Assembly (NCBI GenBank): GCA_014058105.1
Contig: JACGCM010002205.1
Location: forward strand, 3,224,001-3,288,000
Source: Kingdonia uniflora
Taxonomy: Eukaryota > Streptophyta > Magnoliopsida > Ranunculales > Circaeasteraceae
DNA: 64,000 nucleotides
Direction of reading: 5' to 3'
Shown: one piece after another, positions 13,101 to 24,500 of the stretch
Layout: each line of letters starts with the position of its first letter
Numbering within the stretch: position 1 is the stretch's first letter
Notes under the pieces: generated by a model
The model's input: only the letters and a program-made list of their open reading frames with translations
What the model was told of the DNA's origin: nothing
Databases searched by the model: none
Position numbers and translations under genes: made by a program

Positions 13101-15469
13101 CAGGTATACAACACTTTGAACAAGTGAAGTACACATTTCATCTCAAAAAAAAAATCTAAAATACCAAAAAGAACAACAATATTCTCTTTGTTTTAGTGAT
13201 ATATGTCACAACTTATCAAGCAATACCATATAGCTAACACTAACAATTCTTATTTGAAACCATTAATCACTTTAAAATCGCGTTGGTGTGTCATATACTC
13301 ACATATAAACACCAGCGTGTCGTTATAGTATAGATTGTAATGCTCAACTTATAAATCCTTGAGCAATGGCATTTGATAAAACTTGAGCATTGGTTGTTTT
13401 TTTGATTGTCCAAGGTTCTCGTGAACCTTTTCATTTGGTAAAACTTGAGCATCTCTATAATGGACTCAAAATAATTATCGAAAGCAACGATTTTAAGGTG
13501 ATATAGTACAGATGGTAATGCATTAATGCTCAACTTATAAAGCCAAAGATACTATGAAAATCAGTTTGGTTAATGTATCAAGCAGGGCACCAGATAGTCT
13601 CGAAATTGAAACAAAAATGAAATGGTTATACCTACTCGTACCTACTATCTAGTAGTTGCTATATCAATTAAGAGTGCACTCCTCTAACGATATCGATGAA
13701 ACTCCTCCCTCAAAACAATTTTGAAATAATTAAAAGCAAAATTGGTTATACATGTACCTTAGTAAATGTAACATAATAATGGAAACTATCAAAAACTAAA
13801 AACGAAGGTTTAAAGGAAAATGTTATAACCTGCATCAACTTCATAATATTGTTCTATCTCTTCCATTGAAGCTTGAAGATTAATTGGTTTTCTACTCGAT
13901 CAGAGTTAATTTTGTAAGCATATGAGAGCTTCTACCGTGTTAAGCCGCAATGAATTGCGAAATGGGTCAAGTTTATGACCACTTGTACTAAATGCGGACT
14001 CTAAAGCAACAGAAGTTGTAAGAATGGCCAAAATATTTCGTGCTATAAGAGAGAGGATCAGAAACTTAGTAGATAGACTTCCACTAACACAAGATTTCAA
14101 ACTTTCCTTCAACTTCTCTTTCAAGTATTTACCAACTTCGGACATATTTTCCAAATTTCCTCGTTTACGCCTTTTCCATTTAGTGGTTGGGTCTTCCATC
14201 GCATCACTAGACACTACTGATCACTAGCAAGTAATGTTGTTGTACTCGAGCTATGGTTACTATTAGCATGCCTAATATACTAACGATGTAGTGTCGTTTC
14301 TAGCTTCTCTGTTATTGAAGTAACTTTATCATCATTATACAATCCAGTTAAACCAAATTCTGTTTTTGAGGAATTTTAACATTGTCACGTACGGGGTTAT
14401 TGGCATCACAATGATATCTATGCTCGTACATAGTTAATGGGTACGGCAAGTATCGTGGGAGGATTCAATGTCTTAGAGAATATGGACACCTCTTACACCT
14501 TCAAAATTCGTGGTTAAATTTTCTAAAGAATGATATATTTGATAAGTAGTGTCTGGTCGTCCAATCCCCGTGTGGTCTGCCTCCCTCCTAAATTAGAAGA
14601 TTTTATATTATATTATTTCAATAATATATAGAGTTTCTAATTACGTGTTAGGTCTCTTTCACCTATAAAAGAAACATCTTAGCTAGTTTGAGAGGTAGGT
14701 TGTTTTGGTGAGAAAATGCTTTTGCCTAGGAGCTATGTGGAATTTGAGGAAAAACTTAAACCTTAGGACCTTTTGACCTTTTGACCTTTTGAATTGAATA
14801 AAAGAGAGTGATTTTGTTTTTTTATTGAGTGACTCGTTGATTTACCGTGTTTGGGCTACTGCAAATATTGTTTACTATTAATTTCAACTAATGGGGTTGG
14901 GCCTTTTAAATTGAAAATAACTTTCTAAATCCTCCTCCTAAACCTCATAAATCCTATTTTGGCTTGGACATTTAATTTCTTATTTAAAAGTAGAAATGGC
15001 TAACCACTATGATATTTTAGGTAGGGTTATCAATGATTGGATTCTAGTTGGATTGTAACCAATACGAATCCGATGCAAATACAATTATGTCAAATCCAAA
15101 CCCGATCTGAATCCTAGAATAGGATACGACGCTTAAGATTAATATGATTCCGAGTGTAGTTTACAAAATCCGATTTGCAGAGCTATTTAAAAAATTTATT
15201 CCCATTTTCTCCTTATCCCATTTATCACCTAATTGTAAGATGTTCATGAATCACATAGTCACATTTTGAACAAGTTATATTAAACCTAAGATGGGGAAAA
15301 GGAATAAAACTTTAGCCTACATCTTTATTGCATCAAATATTCAAATCATTGAGCCACCGGTTCGACTCAGTTGCATATCTAGGTTTCGGTTGTCTTCTTG
15401 TGTGAAATCTTCTGGGTTTTTAACTTGTAGTCTATATATCAAGTTTTGGTGATTCTTAAATCTTTTTTC

Positions 15470-15507
<38 letters not shown>

Positions 15508-18500
15508 AGATGAAATTATGGCGATCTCGTGGGGAGAATGGGAGGCGGTGTAGATATGTTGTAAATAGAAAGTAAATTGTAAACATTGAAACCCTAAGTA
15601 ATTGGTTTTATAAAGGAATGTAGAGTGATTCTATATTTTGGATCGGGTGATAATCGGATTAGACCAGAGTGTATCCAAATCCAGTCTAAATCACTAAAAC
15701 CTAAAGCCAAATCCAAATTCTTGTTATCTGATTGGATCCGATTTCGTATAAAATCCAATATATTTACAACCCTAATTTTTGACCTTTTTGAACAAGATTC
15801 TTTTTTTTTTCAAGGGTGGTCATCATGGCAAAGAAATCATTTAATTGGATAAACAATTTCTAAAATCTTTTTCAAGTTAACGCCATAAAAGTACCACTAG
15901 TTCATGAAATAGTTGGATTACTAGCAGGATATAGGTAAGGGTGGACTTAATTTATAGTGTAAAACCATTTTCATGATAAATCAAGGGGGAGGTACAGATT
16001 CCTCTAATTCTTACTAATTTTGCATTTATTTGTTGTTCAGATTTCTTCAACTTCGGGGAGGTTACAGCTGACTGACGCAACTGCTAGCATTGATGTTGTC
16101 ATACCAGATTTTTCATCAAGCTGTGACATCGGCAACATATATGAGGTGACATGATGAGAAGGCTTTTCATGCTTCTAGAGATGAAAAGCATAATATATGG
16201 GTGATGATTGCTTAACAGTCTCTGTCTCAAAAATAATAAATAAAATTGTTAGTGTCATGGGAACATGTAACTGAGGTAGTGAAATGCGGAAAATGCAATC
16301 GTCAACGCAACTAATGCAAAACATGCATCTTGGAACCACATTACGTCTCCATCGTAGCCGCTAATATGTGTCTTATTGCAAATGTGTCATAATGTTTGCA
16401 TTTGGTCACATGTTTTACTGCGAATCAGCTTCTGATATGCCGCAAGTGCGAGTTCCCCAAAAAATATGATAATGATAAAATTACGAAAATATATTTTCTG
16501 AGATAGTATGTGATTGCTATAAATATCTTCATATGACTTCAAATACATTAACTATATTGGAACCTATTTGAGCATAACCTAAACAGAAAAATATAGGAAG
16601 TAAAAAAATTGACCTCCATTAAACTAGCGACAACTCTGGTATCAAAATATCAAAATTAAGACCTCTATGTTCGATTTCTTCGCATGAAATTAATCATAAG
16701 CATATATTAAAAAAACTTGTCCATCTCTTTTTATATTGAGGTTAATTTTGAAATTATGATTTTTATTATAAAATGTCGAACCCTTATTTCTTCTGTTCTC
16801 CATCTCTTCAACTAATCTTTTTAATGTCGTCCTTCACCTTTACTGTGGGTATCAATAAAAAAATCTCGGTGGGGAATTTGAAAAAATAGAGATCCCACCA
16901 ATAAAACATTATGTAGCAAGAGACTACTTGGAGTATTTGAATTTCTTGGTTATTGGTTTTCACATATGATTTTCTCAGTTACTGATTTGCCTATTTGGAT
17001 TTCAAAGTTTGTTACTTATGTTTTTATAATGCTTTTTATTGGAAATATATTATGCAGCATAGACATACATATTTATAAGGAAATATATTAGGAATATATG
17101 CAAATTTTGCCTACTGTGTGTGCAATATTCGCAATGGCGTTGCAACATTTGCAGTATCCGCAGTAGCATTTCCTACCCTGGTCGCATCACAATTGACAGC
17201 ATGTATTGACTGCTTTGCATAGTTGCATGTAACAAACCCATTCTATATATTTCTTTGACGATGAACCAACTTGAACCAGCTGCGAATACAAGACAAGCAT
17301 CTCTATAGGAATTAGACTATTAATGCATTATCCATTGTTTATCTGTAGGCCCGGTCTGTTTATGTCTATAATTCCAGTGTTATCAAGAAATAAATAATTG
17401 TTGTATAGAAAGTATCACGTTTTTTCTTCAAGATTTCATGGTCATAATTGCGATGACTGTTTATGGTTTTCCAGCTGCGATATTACAGTATTGTTATGGA
17501 GGGAGTACCTGCGAAAGTTGATTCTCTGGTCCGCCGTAACAGCGAGCCATTCTCATGCAAGGAAATTTTTTGTCATATTCGTCCGATGACAGAGATAAAA
17601 CCTTCTGCAATTTTTGTTCACTTCTTTATGAAGGATGCAAGTTGCCTGAATGCCTCTTTACATCTTCCTTATATGAATTCGGGTGATGGTTTAAAGGGAA
17701 TTCAAGATGGACTATTCCACATACTTCTGATAACACACAAGTTTCCCGTTATACAAAATGTATGTAGATATTTAACATCCGTGTGGTTTGTTCTCTTTAT
17801 TCTATGAGTTTATTGTTAACCTTACATTTTTCTACAGGTTCAAAGTAACTCGGTAGTTTCAACTAAGTCAAGCACGTTTGCTGAGGCCACCATTTTTCCA
17901 TGGGATTTGTTTCTTCGTGGAGAACACCCTATCCAAGTGACTGTAGAGTCTGAGGAGAAGCGAAATGGTCTCTCTTTATGTAATAAGAGGCCTAAACTTG
18001 TTCATGAATCTAGACCATTAACTTCAGGTATCGAATACATCTTTAGAGTAGCCAATGATGGATCGCTTGGATGTATAAGCAACTGTTCTCGTTCTGAAAA
18101 GGGATATTGCGGTGACCATAAGTCGTGCATTACTAGTTCACCTCATGATATGCCGTGTTTAGCTATCATCAAAAGTCTTACTGGTCAAAGGTCAGCTAGA
18201 TATGGAACCTTGTGTCATGCAAATTGTAATAGAATTGATGGTGTATGTTGCAACCTAGGTGCCCACAAGATGCTGTTGGAGTTTAGCTCCAAATATTTTA
18301 GCAATTATCAGGTATATTTTATTTCTCTATCTATTTTCTTTACCATCTGAAGGCAGTTCAAGAGTGTTAAAGAAATCAATATGGCTCAATAAGTCACTTT
18401 CTTTCTTTCATTTTCTGATTCCAGTTGCTACAAGTTGGTGGATATTATATCATGAAATATGGCAATGAGGAGCTCCTAAGTAGTGTTAAGGGTATTGGCT

Positions 18501-21500
18501 CTGTTAGTTGTAAATCCCTTGTAACTCCTCAAACACCTCTATGGAGTCTTTCTTTCTTTTGTGACGAGGTTGTTTCTTTTAAGAATCTATTACAGAATCA
18601 CCTGTCACAAATTGATTCTATTTTGAATGACGCTGTTCGTGCTGGAAGTTCTTCTAATAAGGAACTATTCTTCCAGAGATTTTGGAATCAAAGTCTGGAA
18701 AAAAATTCGGATATCAAGCTTCATCTCTCCTTGAATGCAATGAACCAATTGAAGATAGACATCAAATTTTTGGAGGATCGGTCAGTAAAGCCCGTCAATA
18801 TATCTGAAGATGCAGCTAATACCTCTACGTGCATTGGAACTACAATAACTGCACCACATCCGTTTTCTGGATCAACTGAGTCTGGGTTTAGGCTTCCGCA
18901 GGGTGATTTAATATCAGTTCATGGAAATGTAATTGATGTTCATAGCATGGGGTGCGACTTTGTGGATTCTAAAGCTCATGTAAGTTACGAAGGTTTCACT
19001 AATAATAGCCATCAGAGGACGTCATTTCAAGGAACACAAAGTGGCGTCTGTATTCATGTCTCTAACGGCAATTGCAGTGTAATTTGACATTATTCTCTAT
19101 CTTGTTACTTTTTCTTTCAGGTTAAGGTTTTGAACATAGTATCCAGCGTCTTATTGCTTTATTTCTTAACCATTTAGGTTAGACTTCGAGGAACAATAAG
19201 CAAGCATTCTTATCCTATTGGAATGGGACCAGGAGTTAATGCAACGTTTCATCGTGTTCTTGTTATGGGGTACGTCTTCGGGAAATTATGTACTTGATTT
19301 GCATCTTCGTGCTTTAAATGATGTATTTATTTTGCTTGTACGGTTCTTTTCTTGATTTCTTGAACTGTTACCAATACTTTACACACAAGTTGACACAACT
19401 TACTCTCATTTTCTTAGTTTACAACTTAATTTGATTGGATTTCCATGTAATTTGTAAAAATTAAAAAACATTGGATTGTTTAACCAACTGAAACAAGTGT
19501 GCCATAAAGCAAAAACCCTGCAACTACCTATCTCCAATTAGTTCTTAACTCTCAATTAATCGTAGTCTAGGGCTCCTCTTGGTACACCGGATATGTTAGT
19601 GACCACAAACATTTCTGGTGATTTAGACATATGTTCACCATTGGATTCATTTTTGACAGGATCGCAGGAAAGCTTTGTTAATCCAATGACTAGCAATTGT
19701 TAAATCACCAAAAATGAATGTGATCACAAAAATTTCCAGTATACCAAGCGGAGCCTAGATAAATGTTTTTGACTATTTAGCTCTAGTTAGTACTAAATAT
19801 TTGATACTGGTACAATATTAGTTGTTGAGGAATAAGATGCATCATAATTTATATGACGCGGGCTGTTCACCACACCGCAAGGTACAAATCACCCCCTCCC
19901 CCCGCCCCAGATTCTTCTTCTTAGTTATTAAGGGATCTTTTTTTGCAGTATCTTATTTATTTTATATGCATGGAATAAGGGATTTCCTATTTCGGTTATG
20001 AGGCACTAATTTAGGACTCTTTCATCTGTAAAAAGAAGTTCTTAGATTGGGTTTTAATGAGCTTTTGTTGGAAGTTTAATTCTGGTTTGTACTTTGTAGT
20101 AGGTTTGAGGGATTTCAATAAAACTTAAAGAGTTTATCTCAATTTGTTATATTGATTAGGGCTGTGAAAACTATTGCTTCTGTAAGTTTTACCTGTCAAT
20201 AATTATGATGCAGTCCTATGCCGTCAGGGGCGCCGCCGGGGCGCCCAATTTTCAACTATCCGCCCCGCCACCCTAGGGCGCTTGAAAGGGCAGGGCGCCG
20301 CTGAGGCGCCCTGGGGCGTTTTTTTTTTAATTCTTGTTTTTCCAAATGATTTGGCTTAATAATAAATAAATAAATAACAAAAAAAAAAACAAAAAAACAT
20401 AGAATTGCTAAATCATTTGGCATTTTCAAACACTAAATAAATAAAAATAAAGCAAATTCTCAATTCCTCATTAACTCTCTCTCTCTCTCTTTCTAGTATG
20501 CAGGTCTCTCCAAAAGACCCAAGTTAAAAAAAAAAGCTGTCTTTCTTTGATTACGAATTGTCTGCAGGTCTCTATCCTAGACCCAAGTTCAAGAAAAAAA
20601 ATAATACATTGAGTCATGTTTGAATTAAATAATACATTACAAATTTACATTGACATGTTATACACATAGTGTTTCGGCTCCGCCTCCCGCCTAGCGCTCC
20701 GCCCCGACAGTGACCATGCCCACCACCTAGCGCTCCGCCCCGCCCCTGACAGCATAGATGCAGTCCACTTTATTATCATGATTTATCAGCAGTAAGTCTT
20801 CTATAATTCTACTGTTTAGTTATGTGGATTAGGACTGTACAGAGAAACCGTGAAACCGAACCGAACCGGGCCGAACCGACAATTTTTTCCGGTTTTTAAC
20901 AAGGCCGGTTCGGTTTTCGGTTCGAAAAGTGGGGAACCGGGCTAAATAGTCCTTATCATCCACAATGTGGATGATAAGGACTAGGCATTAAGTTCGATAA
21001 TAAATTGGAAGCATCTCCCTGTCACTCTTCTCTTGTTAGAGGTAATTAATCAACTAACTGTTTTCAATAGTCTCATTGAGATGGACTATAATCTGCTGGA
21101 TATTCAACCTAAATCTGCAAAATAGTAACCCTTAGTCCCTTCTCCTTATGTGTATTTTGTAAGATTCATTAGGTTTGCCTTATATGAGGTGTTTGGTACC
21201 TTTAAGAATTCTATAAATGCAGATATGCACATGTATATTTTAGTTATATTTAAATAGGAAGTCAGGTGTCATATAAATAAAAATAAAGTTCAAGGTGCTT
21301 AGTGTTTGCTTCGGAGTTGTTATAACTTCTTTAGAAAGCAATTGTTTCCAGTACTCATTCTGACAATATCTCCTTCAGACCGCGTGAGTTGATGCTTACT
21401 CCTGTTTCATTCGTTGCAATTAATTTCGTAAAGGAACTGGTATGTCCTGAACATGTTGGCGGGAGTTCTCTTCCACGGTTTGGTTCAGCCATTTTCAGTA

Positions 21501-24500
21501 GTGAATCTTTGATAACGGTCTCTTCAAACTTAATCTCGGAGTTTATTCCGTACTTGGAGACCACGCCAATGCGATATCGTTGCAGGGTAAGTTATTCTTT
21601 GTAGCTTGTCCCGTTCTTGCATGTTTTGATTTTGTGTACTGACCTGGTTATCAAGTTCTTGCATTTCATAATGATTGTAGTATATATATATATTGTGGTT
21701 TGACAGGTCGTAGCGATCCACAGTCTCGTACTGGAAAAGCCAAATTGTAAATTTTTGAGACAACAGCCAATGCAACAGTCCAGGCCAACTCCAATGAATA
21801 TTCCATTTGCTGGTTTTGTGTTAGGTAATTCAGTGCTTTGATATTCATTAATGTAGTTAGTAACCAACAGGGGTTGGTGCAATGGTTAGGGCAACGTCTA
21901 ATGACGCAAAGGCCCTGGGATCGAATCACCACCAACGCGAGCCACTCACCAAGAAAATATCTTGACTTAAACGTCGTGCAGAGTATGGGCTTTGTAACGG
22001 GTCCCAGGGGAGTAGTTAGGCGAGTGGTGACAAATTATGAACCCGGTGAGCCTCTGGATTTGGGAAAAAAATTGTAGTTAGTACAAACTATTAGTATGCT
22101 TTTTGAAGAAGCACAATTTTTGTTTCGGGTTAAAACTTGTCAATTTTGCAAAAGAAAGGTCATTGATGTTCCCTTAAAGTTTATTGGGTAGAAAATATTC
22201 AGAAAATAAAGTGTAGCAGTTCTGTGCTCTTTCAAAGACTTTGTTGTACAACTGTAAGAAATAAATGTTTTTTAATTGTGCTTGCGAGTTATTACTAGAG
22301 AACCAGGATTAATTTCTGATGTAGCATCTTGGATTGCCAAAAAAATGGGCACACTTAAGAAAAAATATTTGTAAAGTCAAATTTTATAGAAGTGCCTCAT
22401 CATCAAACATATTTAGTGAATATTTGTTAATCCAAAGGGTTTACATACGGGCCATTTGAAAACTCTTATGAGAACTTATTGTAGCTGAAAAGTGAAAACT
22501 GATTACTGGCCACATAGTGGATTTTCGTCATGTTGGGTGTTTTCAATGATTATGTTTTTGTTTACTACTAATTTCAACTGCTTGCTTTTCCCATTCAAGA
22601 TTTACCTACTTGTGTTGTACGGGACTACAGCTTATGTGGAGTATTATCAAAGCCAATATTAGTAATGTTTGTTCTCATGGTGTCTTTGTGCAGATGATGG
22701 GTCATCTTTGTGTTGTTGTTGGGCAAGTGGTCAGATAGCGTCTATGTTTCTAAGGCTACACGAGAAGATCCCAGTCATGACTTTTAATAACAATAACAGA
22801 GAACCAAAAACTGGCAGACCTGACAAAATTCAAAGATCTGCCAGTTCTTATCTGAATAAGATTTTAAAGAAGCACCATAGAATTACCGTGAGAAACTACG
22901 GAGCATTAGTTGATTCATCTTGTCAAAATCTTATATTTTCTACAAATTCTGGGAATTCTTTTGGAGATTCAGATGAAAAGCTCCTTAAGTTCGTCGTTCT
23001 CAATGCATGTTGTGGATCAGTTTTGGTGAGTTCAATCAATATTAATCTTGCTTATGCTTGTAACTAGACTAAATCGTAGAATTTTTGGAAAGAGTTTAGC
23101 CTGGATAACGGCTAAAAAGATTCTTGAGCCCATGGTTCACAAACTTAAACTCGTGAGTCAGGACCTGGATCACCAACGGCCCATCCCAAGTTGGATCGGG
23201 CGATCCTGCCCCGATCCATGGTTATGAATTTAGTTTAAATTAAGAATTTAAACGTTATAAAAATATTCACCCGACCCAGTCACGGCCGATCGAGTTGTCT
23301 CGCAAAAACTCAGACGAGTTGTTCCGAGTTTGAACTATCCAACGTGTTTTCAGAGAAATCATCCAGAATCGGATCGGCTCCAGGCCGATCTGATCCGAGT
23401 TTTGGGACCATGACTTGAGCCACAATATATTGTATCCCAAATTTGTTGATAATAATGATATATAGAACATCCCTATTTGTTTTCTATATAGATTTTGTTT
23501 TGTTTTGTTTTGCAAGGCAACCTTAACAAGCTAAAAGAATGTACAAATGCAAGGGTAACTCTTGTTGGAGTATATGCGTGTATCTACACATATACTAGTT
23601 AGTTTAGTCCCACATTGAGTAAGAATATAATTAGTTTAGAGAGCCCCTATTATATAAAAGGCGTCTAAGATGTAATCTAAAGTTTATTCAGTCTTAAGGG
23701 ATATGTGAAGCTTTGAAGTGTTTCTGCTACTGCAATGATCGTCTAAAGAAGTTTTATCAGTTTTAGAGGGAGCCTTAATTTTCAATATAAGTGAGGGAGT
23801 GATTGTAACTTTATCCCTTGTGAAATCGGCGGCATTCCGACTTGCCATTTTTCCCACGTACTTTTGAAATCGGTGGCACTAACCGACTTACCAATTTTCT
23901 CACCCGTGGGTAATGTAAATATCTTGAAGAAACACTGAAGTAAGAGAATTAGTCAATGAAGATAATCACTCGAGGTAATGTTGAGGAGAGATTATTATTT
24001 GAGGAAAAAAATATCTACTGAAGGAAATAAACAATATACTCAAGGACAAAGATATCCACTTGAGGAAGAGGAAATCATAATCATGGTAGAAAGAATTTGA
24101 CATTTTCACCCGATTCAAAGAAAAATTCGCGTCTCGCAATAGGAAGCAATAGAAAAAAATCTAAGATAATCACTAGAGGAAAAAATAAGTATATAGGAAA
24201 GAACCACTCGAGGAAAAGAATATCGCTCGAGGAACGAAACCAATAACTCATGATCGAGGTGGAAGGTAGTCTAACATCTTCATCCGGTCCAAAGTGAGAG
24301 AAAACTCATCACCGAGGTGGAAGGTTAGTCTAATGACATCTTTATCCGATCTAATTAGAGAAAATCGTATCTTGCAACAGGCAAACGAAAAAGACCTCAA
24401 ACCGCATTGTTGATTAAAAGAAAAGGTAAGAATCATAGTTAAAGATAGATCAATCAGTAGAGAAAGCGGTAAAAATCACAGTGAGAGAAAGAAATCACTA

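Larger units (their letters stand above)
10263..16040 (+). other. CTC1 intron 7, 5.8 kb, built of insertions
   Basis: The intron starts GTAAGT after exon 7 and ends TTGTTCAG before exon 8. It contains a minus-strand SINE fragment near 11014, hAT-like end motifs near 11593, a hAT transposase remnant near 13820-14214 and a hAT-type MITE at 15022-15774. It also has a TTTA run at about 10964-10983. The stretches 10300-10960, 11100-11590, 11650-13800 and 14230-15020 are AT-rich and show no gene I can support. Confidence 0.6.
19270..21351 (+). other. CTC1 intron 12, 2.1 kb with several insertions
   Basis: It begins GTACGT and ends TTTCCAG. It contains an inverted-repeat MITE (19569-19757), a GC-rich inverted-repeat element (20225-20748), a CCGAACC-rich hAT-like patch (20834-20946) and a perfect palindrome (20947-20983). 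The remainder is AT-rich and unremarkable. Confidence 0.6.

Noticed and set aside
21863..22072. A genuine tRNA gene
   Set aside because: A- and B-box-like motifs are present, but no cloverleaf can be formed, and the target duplication and A-rich end mark a SINE.
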